From NCBI RefSeq assembly GCF_042646425.1, contig NZ_JBHRTR010000020.1, positions 62,001-126,000 of the forward strand: a stretch of 64,000 nt of DNA, in the 5' to 3' direction. This DNA comes from Marinibaculum pumilum (GTDB lineage Bacteria > Pseudomonadota > Alphaproteobacteria > Ferrovibrionales > Ferrovibrionaceae). Shown piece after piece: positions 52,568 through 60,126 of the stretch. The notes under the pieces are model-generated. The model was not told the DNA's origin and searched no databases. It worked only from the letters and a program-made list of their open reading frames with translations. The translations under genes and the position numbers were made by a program. Positions within the stretch are counted from its first letter, which is position 1, and each line of letters opens with the position of its first letter.

Positions 52568-52592
52568 CCAGGGCCCTGCCACAGGGCCCTGG
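52568..52592. other. Perfect 11-bp inverted repeat in the divergent region
   Basis: CCAGGGCCCTG (52568-52578) and CAGGGCCCTGG (52582-52592) are perfect complements with a 3-base loop. There is no T-run, so it is not a normal intrinsic terminator. It lies about 70 bases before the DUF5993 gene and could be an mRNA leader hairpin or a protein site. Confidence 0.7.
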
Positions 52593-52663
52593 ATCGGGAC
52601 GCCGGTCCGGGCGCGGCAGGCTGCCGCCACGGCGGCAATACGCTACGGGGGGAAACAACGCCG

Positions 52664-52819
52664 ATGATGGCACTCTTGTTCCTGCTTTTCGCCATCGCCA
52701 TCGGGCTGGTCTGGATCCAGCGCCGCGGCCTGGCGATGCTTCTGTTCGCGGGCAGCATGGTGCTGTCGGTCGCCTGGTACTTCCACCACGCCACCGACAG
52801 CCTGGCTCTGAGCTTCTGA
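52664..52819 (+). CDS. Small membrane protein, DUF5993-like
   Basis: This 51-residue protein has two hydrophobic segments (ALLFLLFAIAIGLVWI and LLFAGSMVLSVAWYF) and ends HHATDSLALSF. It resembles DUF5993 proteins, which are typically encoded directly before dsbB in alphaproteobacteria; this recognition is from memory of the pattern. A G-rich ribosome-binding site precedes ATG 52664; a second ATG follows immediately. The gap to dsbB is 10 bases, so they share an operon and probably a role in the disulfide system. Confidence 0.75.
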   Translation: MMALLFLLFAIAIGLVWIQRRGLAMLLFAGSMVLSVAWYFHHATDSLALSF

Positions 52820-52829
52820 GGAGGCAGCG

Positions 52830-53384
52830 ATGTCCACCTCCCTCCTGCGCAACCTGAACGCCCTGGCCGGACTGGGGATCGCCGGGGTCCTGGCCTTCGC
52901 CCTGATCTGGCAGATCGTTCTGGCCGAACTGCCCTGCCCGCTCTGCCTGCTGCAGCGATTGGCCTTCGTGGCGATCGGCTTCGGCATCTGCCTGAACATC
53001 GCCGGCGGCCTGCGGCCGTCGCATTTCGGCGTGATCCTGCTGGGCGCCCTGTTCGGGGTGCTGACCTCCTCCCGCCAGGTGCTGCTGCACATCGTACCGG
53101 GCAGCGGCCATTACGGCGCGCCATTCCTGGGCATGCACTTCTACAGCTGGGCGCTGATCCTGTTCCTGGCGGTGATCCTGCTGGTCGCGCTGGTACTGTT
53201 CCTGTTCGGCGGCGCGATCGCAGAGGCGGCGGCCGCACCGACCCCGCCGGCAATGGACTGGCTGGGCCGCATCGCCTTCATCGCGATCGCCGCGATGGCC
53301 GTGGTGACCCTGCTGGCCGCCTTCGCCGAATGCGGCGTCAACCAGTGCCCGGACAATCCGACCAGCTACTGGCTGTTCGGATAG
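52830..53384 (+). CDS. dsbB: Disulfide bond formation protein B
   Basis: This 184-residue protein has four membrane segments and the redox pair Cys36-Pro-Leu-Cys39 after the first segment (ELPCPLCLLQRLAF), the DsbB signature that passes electrons to quinone. In DsbB the second Cys pair lies in the second periplasmic loop. Here the only other Cys pair (168 and 173, AECGVNQCPDNP) is at the very C-terminus, and the second loop (IVPGSGHYGAPFLGM) has none. The protein may therefore depart from the four-Cys mechanism. GGAGG precedes the ATG. Confidence 0.88.
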   Translation: MSTSLLRNLNALAGLGIAGVLAFALIWQIVLAELPCPLCLLQRLAFVAIGFGICLNIAGGLRPSHFGVILLGALFGVLTSSRQVLLHIVPGSGHYGAPFLGMHFYSWALILFLAVILLVALVLFLFGGAIAEAAAAPTPPAMDWLGRIAFIAIAAMAVVTLLAAFAECGVNQCPDNPTSYWLFG

Positions 53385-53414
53385 ACGACCTGCCCGGACA
53401 GGACGGGGGCCGCC

Positions 53415-54542
53415 TCAGCGGACCCCCTTCTCCTTCAGGATCGGCAGGACGGTGTCGCGGAAATAGGGGAATTCCTCGGCATAGTCGACGAAGGACAGGG
53501 TCGTCCCGTCGAAGCCGGCCGCGACCAGCTGCAGGATGCCGTCGGCGACCTGTTCCGGTGTGCCGACCAGCGGGAAGCCGCCATGGCCGGCCGCCATCCG
53601 GTCGCGGATCAGCTTCAGCAGGTCGTGCGGGAACGACTGTGCATGGGCGAACTGCAGCTCCATCAGCCGGTCGACGGCGACCCAGTCCGCCTCGTCCTGG
53701 CCGGTCCGCTGCAGATAGGCCTTCGCCTCCGCCTCCGTCGGCCGGCAGACGACATGGGCGAAGGTCAGCACGCCGACATCGCGGCCTTTCCCGGCGGCCT
53801 GCGCCTTCAGTTCCGCCACCTCCTCCTTCGACCGTTCCAGGTCGATCGCCGGAGTGAACAGGAAGTTGGCGTTGCGGGTCGCGAAGTCGCGGCCCTGCGG
53901 TGACCCCGCCGCATTGATGATCGGCGGCTGGCCATGCACCGGCTTCGGCTCGCCCTTCACCCCCTTCAGGGTGAAATGCTGCCCGGCCCAGTCGAAATGC
54001 GCATTGGCGGTCCACAGCTTGCGGACGATGTCGAACCATTCCTGGGCATAGCCGTAGCGGGTCTCGTGATCGTCCGGCAGGGTCAGGCCCAGCGCCTCGT
54101 ATTCCGGGCCGTTCCAGCCGGCGACGATGTTCAGCCCGACCCGGCCGCCGCTCATCTGGTCGATGGTGGCGAGCTGCTTGGCCACCACGACGGGATTGTT
54201 GGCCGCGGTATGGACCGTGGCGAAGACGGCCAGGTCCTTCGTGTTGGCCAGCAGGCCGCTGGCCCAGGTGATCGTCTCCAGCACCGAGCCCTGGAAATCG
54301 GTCTCGCCGCCATAGCCGATCCAGCGGGCGATCGGCAGCATGAACTCGATCCCCGCCTCGTCCAGCAGCTTCGCCAGCCGGATATTGTTGGCGAAGGAGG
54401 CATCCCAGCGCTCCGGCACCTTCGTGATCGTCATGCCGCCGGAGCAGTTGGAGGCGAAGGTGCCCAGCAGGAACCGGTTGCGGGCGAACATCGGGTTGGG
54501 GGAGCGGGCATCGGCGAGGGGGTTCGTCGCGTCCACGGTCAT
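53415..54542 (-). CDS. LLM class flavin-dependent oxidoreductase
   Basis: This 375-residue protein is a luciferase-like FMNH2-dependent monooxygenase related to RutA and SfnG-type enzymes: LLGTFASNCSGGMTITKVPERWDASF, GLLANTKDLAVFATVHTAANNPVVVAKQLATIDQMSGGRVGLNIVAGWNGPEYEALG, and GTPEQVADGI near the end. It probably oxidises a small N- or S-containing organic compound. AGGAGA lies 8 bases before ATG 54542. It is divergent from a winged-helix regulator across a 162-base AT-rich region with a large dyad, so it is probably the regulated gene. Confidence 0.88.
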   Translation of the reverse strand: MTVDATNPLADARSPNPMFARNRFLLGTFASNCSGGMTITKVPERWDASFANNIRLAKLLDEAGIEFMLPIARWIGYGGETDFQGSVLETITWASGLLANTKDLAVFATVHTAANNPVVVAKQLATIDQMSGGRVGLNIVAGWNGPEYEALGLTLPDDHETRYGYAQEWFDIVRKLWTANAHFDWAGQHFTLKGVKGEPKPVHGQPPIINAAGSPQGRDFATRNANFLFTPAIDLERSKEEVAELKAQAAGKGRDVGVLTFAHVVCRPTEAEAKAYLQRTGQDEADWVAVDRLMELQFAHAQSFPHDLLKLIRDRMAAGHGGFPLVGTPEQVADGILQLVAAGFDGTTLSFVDYAEEFPYFRDTVLPILKEKGVR

Positions 54543-54558
54543 GAAGTCTCTCCTGCAG

Positions 54559-54595
54559 TTTCAATGTGATTTTTAATTAGAAAATCTATTTGAAA
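54559..54595. promoter_or_regulatory. 37-bp dyad operator candidate in an AT-rich island
   Basis: Two nested inverted pairs share one axis at 54577: TTTCAA/TTGAAA (54559-54564 and 54590-54595) and GATTTT/AAAATC (54568-54573 and 54581-54586). The stretch is about 80% A+T in a 70% G+C neighbourhood, just upstream of the monooxygenase start. It is a likely binding site for the divergently encoded winged-helix protein and probably overlaps the promoter. Confidence 0.6.
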
Positions 54596-54643
54596 TTCGA
54601 TTTGTGAACAAGCGGTTCGGCGGCTAGGTTGGCGGTCTCGGCA

Positions 54644-54706
54644 GGGAGGGCCGGACATAGGGAGGACCCGACATAGGGAGGACCCGACATAGGGAGGACC
54701 GGGCAT
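54644..54706 (+). repeat. Four 16-bp tandem repeats, each carrying a ribosome-binding motif, ending in the start codon
   Basis: The unit GGGAGGACCCGACATA occurs at 54644-54659 (two differences), 54660-54675 and 54676-54691 (exact), and 54692-54706 (final copy GGGAGGACCGGGCAT). The last copy supplies GGGAGG at proper spacing to ATG 54705 of the winged-helix gene. Earlier copies present extra GGGAGG sites upstream without a start codon at the same distance. Confidence 0.85.
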
Positions 54707-55283
54707 GGCGCGGAAGAAGGCGAACAGGGTGAGGTCCGGCACCGGCGAGGAAGCGGCCGAGGCGTTCGACCGGCGATGGCATCTCGCGGAAACCCCGCTG
54801 GAGGTGGACACGACGGAACTGGAGTTCGCCGTGATGCGCACCTTCGAATCCTTCGGGCGCTGGCAGTCCGAATGCCTGGCCGGGTCGGCCGAGTTTGCCG
54901 CCAGCGGACCGGAAAACGCGCTGCTGCACGTCATCCGGATGAACGACCGGCCGAAGAGCGTGAAGGAGCTGGCGCGGCTGATGAACCGCGACGACGTGCC
55001 CAACATCCAGTACAGCCTGCGCAAACTGATCGGCGCCGGGCTGGTGGAGCGCCAGGGCAGCGCCCGGGTGGGCGTGACCTATTCGGTCACCCCGCGCGGC
55101 GCCGAGGTGACGCGGAAATACGCCGCGATCCGCCGTGCCCTGCTGATCGCCGCGCTGGAGAACGTGCCGGATTTCGCCGCCCGGATGCAGGACGCCACCC
55201 GCACCCTGAACCTGCTGGCCGGGATCTACGAGGAGGTCTCCCGCACCGCCGCCACCCACCGGCGGCCGGCCGGCGGGGACTGA
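54705..55283 (+). CDS. Winged-helix (MarR-like) transcriptional regulator
   Basis: This 192-residue protein has a basic N-terminus and a winged-helix domain at about 65-135: ENALLHVIRMNDRPKSVKELARLMNRDDVPNIQYSLRKLIGAGLVERQ, then VTYSVTPRGAEVTRKYA. This is the layout of predicted MarR-type regulators that often accompany flavin oxidoreductases. It probably binds the dyad at 54559-54595 and controls both divergent genes. The start codon is fixed by the tandem GGGAGG repeats. Confidence 0.85.
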   Translation: MARKKANRVRSGTGEEAAEAFDRRWHLAETPLEVDTTELEFAVMRTFESFGRWQSECLAGSAEFAASGPENALLHVIRMNDRPKSVKELARLMNRDDVPNIQYSLRKLIGAGLVERQGSARVGVTYSVTPRGAEVTRKYAAIRRALLIAALENVPDFAARMQDATRTLNLLAGIYEEVSRTAATHRRPAGGD

Positions 55284-55532
55284 GCCGGCGCGCGCCGAGT
55301 TTGCGCCGCGGGCCGGTCAGCTTCGGCGCCGCCTCATCCAGCTGAGCCTCGATCGTGGCGATCTCGGTCGTCGCCGGCTGAACACCGCCAGCCCTGGGCA
55401 GTCCGAGAGCCAGCGGTTGTTTGGGCAGACGGGCGGAACTGACAGGTCTGGTCAGGCGGTCATCTGCTCACCCTTGCCCCTCATCCGCGCGACCGCCCAA
55501 ATCGGACCGGCAGATGATGGAGGATGCAGACC
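55284..55532. other. Intergenic stretch without recognised gene
   Basis: About 250 bases between the winged-helix gene and the hypothetical gene at 55533. No convincing coding frame, hairpin with T-run or repeat was seen. GGAGG at its end serves the next gene. Confidence 0.5.
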
Positions 55533-56003
55533 ATGGATCAGGCCAATCGACTGGTCGTTGCCGCGCACATAAAGGCTATCGCTGATTCCGCCGACACCTT
55601 CGACGCTGCGCGTGCGGACGCGATCGACCGACTGCTGCAGAATCTTGAGGCGCCTAAGGTCGTCCTCAAGCTGGGGGCTGTAACCGAAAGCGAGAGCCAG
55701 GAAGGGCATGCTGCCGGAGTCGGCGACGTGGAAATCCCGGGGGAGCGGCGCCGCCGCAGTCTTTCTGTCGGCGAGCGCGAGCTGCGCTGCGGCGCCTATG
55801 TCGTGACGCGCTGTGGGCCGCAGGCCTACGAGATCCGGCATGTGATGGAAGTCGATGCCGAATCTGAGGCCGGCGAACTGATGCAGTTGGCGCGGCTCAA
55901 TGGCCGATGGGAAGCAAGGTTGAACCAACCCCGGCGCCTCGTGCTCGGGTTCCTGGTCGTTCAGTTCGGCAATCGGTTCGTTCCCTGGAAGATCGGCATC
56001 TGA
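55533..56003 (+). CDS. Hypothetical protein
   Basis: This 156-residue protein starts MDQANRLVVAAHIKAIADSADTF. ATG 55533 is 9 bases after GGAGG (an ATG 9 bases earlier is too close to it). It has helical N- and C-terminal parts and a central Arg-rich segment (GERRRRSLSVGERELRCGAYVV). No signal peptide or membrane segments. I do not recognise a family. Base composition is lower in G+C than the neighbours, which may indicate acquisition or relaxed selection. The coding assignment is moderately secure. Confidence 0.5.
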   Translation: MDQANRLVVAAHIKAIADSADTFDAARADAIDRLLQNLEAPKVVLKLGAVTESESQEGHAAGVGDVEIPGERRRRSLSVGERELRCGAYVVTRCGPQAYEIRHVMEVDAESEAGELMQLARLNGRWEARLNQPRRLVLGFLVVQFGNRFVPWKIGI

Positions 56004-56020
56004 CGACATCCTGCCGGTCG

Positions 56021-56710
56021 CTATCCGGCGGTCAGTTGCGGCGCGGCTGTGTCGACCTGCGCCTCGATCGCCTGCGTGACCCCTTCCGACAGGCCGAGCC
56101 GGGCGCGCAGCATGTCCAGATGTGCCCGCTCCGGCAGGGAGGGCGGATCCACCACGGCATAGGCGGCGGTATAGACGTCCATCGCCGCCTGCGGGCTGCC
56201 GACCTTGCCCGCCAGGGCGTTCAGGTCGACCGGCTTGCCGAAGGCATCCATCAGGAAGGCCTTCTCCTCGGCATCGAAATCGCCTTCGCTGATGCCGCGC
56301 TGGATCAGGCGATGCTCCTCGGCATCGACCTCACCATCGGCGCGGGCGGCATAGATCATCGAGGTCAGGATCAGCAGGGCCGGGTCGGCCGCCGATGGCG
56401 CCTTGCCGCCCGCCGCACCACCGGCTTCGCCCAGGAAGCCCGCCTGGCGCAGCTCGGATTCCGGCGCTGCCGGGGGCGCCGAACTCGGTGCCTTGCCCTG
56501 TTCGTGGTTGCGCCAGGCCTGGTAGGCGAGGCCGGCGATCGCGGCCAGGCCGCCGGAGGTCAGCGCAGTGCGAGCGATCTTCTTCGGCTTCTTGCCGCCG
56601 AGCGCGGAGATCAGGCCGCCCGCCAGGGCGCCGCCGGCACCGGTCTTCGCCGCCATGCCCAGGCTGTCGCCCGCGGTCAGGGATTTCAGGATCTTGTTCG
56701 CATCAAACAT
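56021..56710 (-). CDS. DUF533 (YebE-like/TerB-fold) protein
   Basis: This 229-residue protein starts MFDANKILKSLTAGDSLG, with GAGG 6 bases before ATG 56710. A Gly/Ala-rich segment (TGAGGALAGGLISALGG, LTSGGLAAIAGLAYQAWRN) is followed by a TerB-like helical domain with LLILTSMIYAARADGEVDAEEHRLIQRGI, the acidic motif of DUF533 (YebE) and tellurite-resistance TerB folds. The function of the family is unknown. It may associate with the inner membrane through the Ala/Gly helix. Confidence 0.87.
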   Translation of the reverse strand: MFDANKILKSLTAGDSLGMAAKTGAGGALAGGLISALGGKKPKKIARTALTSGGLAAIAGLAYQAWRNHEQGKAPSSAPPAAPESELRQAGFLGEAGGAAGGKAPSAADPALLILTSMIYAARADGEVDAEEHRLIQRGISEGDFDAEEKAFLMDAFGKPVDLNALAGKVGSPQAAMDVYTAAYAVVDPPSLPERAHLDMLRARLGLSEGVTQAIEAQVDTAAPQLTAG

Positions 56711-57104
56711 CTGCCGCCTCGCGCCGCCGTTCTGCCACCCGTCCAATGTCCAGGGCATAGGTGGGCGCGGGCGGTGGCGGCGGCAAGGCACAGATGTGGC
56801 GGGCGATGTCTGGACTGAATGCCGCCGGCACTCCGCCTGCGCCCTGACCGGATTTGGCGCAGTTTCCGTCTTCGCCGCCCGATGGCGAAGGCTGGACCGG
56901 CCGCGCCGAAGCGCAGCGAAGGCGGATGGTACCGAAACGGCGCGGAACGCTACTCAGGGTTGCGCCCGCGTTGCCCGCCGATAGAGTTGGCGCCGATTTC
57001 ATCTGCGCCCCCTGGAATCCGTTGCTGATGCCAATAGCCGGACACTGAATGCGTTTGTGAGTTATACCATCGCCGGTCTGTCAGGGCCGGACTGGAGAGG
57101 ATCG
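56711..57104. other. 394-base intergenic region with one hairpin
   Basis: No convincing gene. CTTCGCC (56870-56876) and GGCGAAG (56884-56890) form a perfect 7-bp stem with a 7-base loop, without a T-run. The last 100 bases are A+T richer and include TTATACC near 57061-57067, a possible -10 element for the lipoprotein gene, without a clear -35 box. Confidence 0.5.
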
Positions 57105-57329
57105 ATGCGATACCTTGCTATCATCGGCCTGGCGGGGCTTGCCGCTTGTACCCAGGTAACCGAGACGGTTGGCCCGAATGGCAGACCGGCGTACTCAATG
57201 CGATGCGCCTCGGACGTTGGCAAATGCTACCAAGAGGCAGCGAAGCGCTGCCCTGGTGGCTATGACGTGATCAGCGTTGGCACCATCGGCCCCGCCAACC
57301 ACCCGACCGTCACGGTGGAATGTCGCTGA
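57105..57329 (+). CDS. Small lipoprotein
   Basis: This 74-residue protein starts at ATG 57105, with GGAGAGG upstream. MRYLAIIGLAGLAAC is a type II signal peptide with lipobox LAAC (Cys15), so the mature protein is about 60 residues and lipid-anchored. Three further Cys residues in YSMRCASDVGKCYQEAAKRCPGGY and one at the end (VTVECR) could form disulfides. Similar short Cys-containing lipoproteins are common and functionally unassigned. Confidence 0.75.
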   Translation: MRYLAIIGLAGLAACTQVTETVGPNGRPAYSMRCASDVGKCYQEAAKRCPGGYDVISVGTIGPANHPTVTVECR

Positions 57330-57567
57330 CATTCGTCGCGGCCTCCGAGTCGCTCGCGCCTTCGGCATGGTCTTTTTGGGTCGGGATCGGGGCAGGCATG
57401 ATTGCCGATCCGTTCGGCGGGCAAGAAAGCCCAAGGCGTGCATCCTGCAGAACAGGCTGGATCAGGGAGCCCGGCCGGAAATCACGGTGCGCGTTCGGCG
57501 CTGGTGGATTCCAGGTGGCCAGGACTGGCGCGAGCCATCCACTCAAAAGTGCTAAGCCATCGGAAAA

Positions 57568-57642
<75 letters not shown>

Positions 57643-57826
57643 CCATAGGCGGCGGGCGGATCGCCCCGCAAGCCTGGAAGGCGCGGGAACGTACCCAAGA
57701 GGGGCGCCGGGCGCAAGCCGGATCTGCGCAAGCCCCGGCGCCCTTGCCTTCGGTCGCCGCCGCAGGCAAAGGAAGCGGCACGACCCCCCTCCTGCCACCG
57801 GCCCGGAAGCGATCCTGGAACTCAAC

Positions 57827-59179
57827 ATGGACGTCACCCAGCTCATCGCCCGCATCCAGCGCAAGGAAGTGCATATCGGCGTCATCGGCCTGGGCTATGT
57901 CGGCCTGCCGCTGGCGCGCCTGTTCGTCGACCGCGGCTTCCGGGTCACCGGCTTCGACGTCGACCCGTCGAAGACCGACGCGCTGAACGCCGGGCGCTCC
58001 TACATTAAGCACATCCCGGAAAAGGCGGTCGCGGCGATGCTGGCGGAGGGGCGGTTCCAGGCCGTCACCGACTTCGCCCTGCTGGCGGAGGTCGATGCGA
58101 TCCTGATCTGCGTGCCGACACCGCTGGGCCGCCACCGGGAGCCGGACATGTCCTATGTCGCCGGCACCGCGGAAACCATCGCCCGCCACCTGCGCCCCGG
58201 CCACCTGATCGTGCTGGAAAGCTCCACCTGGCCGGGCACCACCGAGGAACTGGTGAAGCCGATCCTGGAGGACGGCCCGGCCAGCCAGGCGGCACCCGAC
58301 GGGCTGCTGTCGGGCCGCGACTTCCTGCTGGCCTATTCGCCGGAGCGCGAGGATCCCGGCAACCCGGTGCACGAGACCTCGACGATCCCGAAGGTGGTCG
58401 GCGGCGACGGCGCCGATGCCCTGGTGGCCGCCCGCGCCCTGTACGACCATGCGGTGGTGGCGACGGTGCCGGTCACCGACACCAGGACAGCCGAGGCGAT
58501 CAAGCTGACGGAGAACATCTTCCGCGCCGTCAACATCGCCCTGGTGAACGAGCTGAAGGTCGTCTACGAGGCGATGGGCATCGACGTCTGGGAGGTGATC
58601 GACGCCGCCAAGAGCAAGCCCTTCGGCTTCATGCCGTTCTATCCGGGGCCCGGCCTGGGCGGGCACTGCATCCCGATCGACCCGTTCTACCTGACCTGGA
58701 AGGCGCGGGAGGTGGAGGTCGCCACCCGCTTCATCGAACTGGCGGGCGAGATCAACACCGCCATGCCGCATTTCGTCGTGCAGCGGCTGGCCGAGGCGCT
58801 GAACCGGCGCCAGGGCCGCGCGATGAACGGCGCCACGGTCATGCTGCTGGGCCTGGCCTACAAGAAGAATGTCGACGATATCCGCGAGAGCCCGGGCCTG
58901 CGGATCATGGAGCTGCTGGCCCAGCGCGGCGCCGAGCTGGTCTTTCACGACCCGCATATCGAGGCGATCCCGCGCACCCGCGAACATCCCGAATTCGCCG
59001 GCCGGCGCAGCCTGCCGCTGGACGGCGACAGCCTGGCCGCGGTGGATGCCGTGCTGATCGTCACCGACCATGACGCCGTGGACTATGCCCTGGTGGCGCG
59101 CCACGCGGCCCTGGTGATCGACACGCGGAACGTGATGGCGCGCACCGGCCTGACCGGCAGCAACATCGTCAAGGCCTGA
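57827..59179 (+). CDS. Nucleotide-sugar dehydrogenase (UDP-HexNAc 6-dehydrogenase-like)
   Basis: This 450-residue protein has IGVIGLGYVGLPLARLF near 17, ESSTWPGTTEELV, and the catalytic segment FYPGPGLGGHCIPIDPFYLTWKA with Cys281 intact. GGHCIPIDPFYL is typical of WbpA/WecC-type enzymes that oxidise UDP-N-acetylhexosamines to uronic acids. It contrasts with the Cys-less homologue at 7264-8583. It lies outside the main glycan locus as a single gene downstream of the tRNA. Confidence 0.92.
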   Translation: MDVTQLIARIQRKEVHIGVIGLGYVGLPLARLFVDRGFRVTGFDVDPSKTDALNAGRSYIKHIPEKAVAAMLAEGRFQAVTDFALLAEVDAILICVPTPLGRHREPDMSYVAGTAETIARHLRPGHLIVLESSTWPGTTEELVKPILEDGPASQAAPDGLLSGRDFLLAYSPEREDPGNPVHETSTIPKVVGGDGADALVAARALYDHAVVATVPVTDTRTAEAIKLTENIFRAVNIALVNELKVVYEAMGIDVWEVIDAAKSKPFGFMPFYPGPGLGGHCIPIDPFYLTWKAREVEVATRFIELAGEINTAMPHFVVQRLAEALNRRQGRAMNGATVMLLGLAYKKNVDDIRESPGLRIMELLAQRGAELVFHDPHIEAIPRTREHPEFAGRRSLPLDGDSLAAVDAVLIVTDHDAVDYALVARHAALVIDTRNVMARTGLTGSNIVKA

Positions 59180-59272
59180 GGGCCGCCGCACCGCCGGCGC
59201 CCTTGACGGCGCGCGGGCGCGGCCTACGCTGCCGGCGCAGGGAACGGACGCACAGGCGGAAAAGGCGCAGGC

Positions 59273-59908
59273 ATGGCCGAGGACGGATTCCTTCTCTATG
59301 GCAGCTTCCTGTCCGCGCCGAGCTATCGGGTGGCGCTGATGCTGCGCCTCTGCGGCCTGCGCTTCGACTACCGCCATGTCGACCTTGCCGCCGGCGAGCA
59401 CAAATCGCCGGAATTCCGCGCCATCAACCGCTTCGGCCAGGTGCCGGCGCTGCGCCACGATGGCCGGGTCTATGTCCAGTCCAATGCCATCCTGCAGCAC
59501 CTCGCCGCGCATGCGGACCGCTATCGCGGCGCCGATCCGGAGGAACGCATCGCGATCGCCGAAACCATGTGCTGGGAGGCGGACCGCCTCTATCCCGGCC
59601 TGACGCGGCTGCGCTTCTTCCGGCGCTTCCTGCGGGCGGAGCCGGCGGTGCAGGACTGGTTCGAGGGCTTCGCCACAAACGGCCTGGCGGTGCTGGACGA
59701 GCTGCTGGACGGCCGCGACTGGCTGGTCGGCAGTGCACCGACGATCGCCGACATCAGCTGCTATGCGCCGGTCGCGCAGATGGACGAGGCCGGGCTGAAA
59801 GAGGCGGACTGGCCGAACATCGCCGCCTGGACGGCCCGGATGCGCGCGCTGCCGGGCTATGCCGCGCCGTACGATCTGCTGCCGCAGCACAGCGCCGAAG
59901 GCCTGTAG
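59273..59908 (+). CDS. Glutathione S-transferase family protein
   Basis: This 211-residue protein has a thioredoxin-fold N-terminus (LYGSFLSAPSYRVALMLRLCGLRFDYRHVDL), cis-Pro in FGQVPALRHDG, QSNAILQHLA for gamma-glutamyl binding, and a C-terminal helical domain with the N-capping motif TIADISCYAPV. It conjugates or exchanges glutathione with an unknown substrate. It is a free-standing gene 93 bases after the sugar dehydrogenase gene. Confidence 0.92.
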   Translation: MAEDGFLLYGSFLSAPSYRVALMLRLCGLRFDYRHVDLAAGEHKSPEFRAINRFGQVPALRHDGRVYVQSNAILQHLAAHADRYRGADPEERIAIAETMCWEADRLYPGLTRLRFFRRFLRAEPAVQDWFEGFATNGLAVLDELLDGRDWLVGSAPTIADISCYAPVAQMDEAGLKEADWPNIAAWTARMRALPGYAAPYDLLPQHSAEGL

Positions 59909-59948
59909 AGCGGTCCCGGAAAGGTCGAAACGGTCCTGCTTTTGGGAA

Positions 59949-60043
59949 CGTCATCCCGGGCCTGACCCGGGATCCATTCCGCAAGCCTCGAGGCGCCTGG
60001 CAGGCCGTCGGAATGGGCTCTCGGGTCAAGACCGAGAGCGACG
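59949..60043. repeat. Dispersed palindromic repeat of alphaproteobacterial type
   Basis: ATCCCGGG (59953-59960) and CCCGGGAT (59966-59973) form a hairpin. A degenerate counterpart follows, CTCTCGGG(TCAAG)ACCGAGAG (60018-60038), with GGATCCATTCC and GGAATGGG as outer inverted arms. The whole is a composite palindrome like the GTCATCCCGGGCTTGACCC repeats scattered through many alphaproteobacterial genomes. It lies between the GST and hemY-type genes and is probably transcribed as a structured 3' end. Confidence 0.75.
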
Positions 60044-60126
60044 GGTTCCATCATAACCAGGAAGACCCGACCAGGAAGACTCTGGCCTCGCGTTCGGTCC
60101 GGTCTTCCGTGCCGGGCCAAAGGCCG

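Noticed and set aside
52568..52592. Intrinsic terminator
   Set aside because: The stem is perfect but no T-run follows in either direction, and the flanking genes diverge from it.
54644..54706. CRISPR array
   Set aside because: The repeats are 16 bp with no spacers and no cas genes are present; they form a tandem repeat in a gene leader.
57277..57555. Short + strand frame overlapping the lipoprotein end
   Set aside because: It has no ribosome-binding site, is Arg-rich and shows no conserved-looking pattern.
57330..57567. Integration site or element fragment at the tRNA-Thr 3' end
   Set aside because: No second copy of the tRNA 3' sequence, integrase or IS-like inverted repeats was seen in the window.
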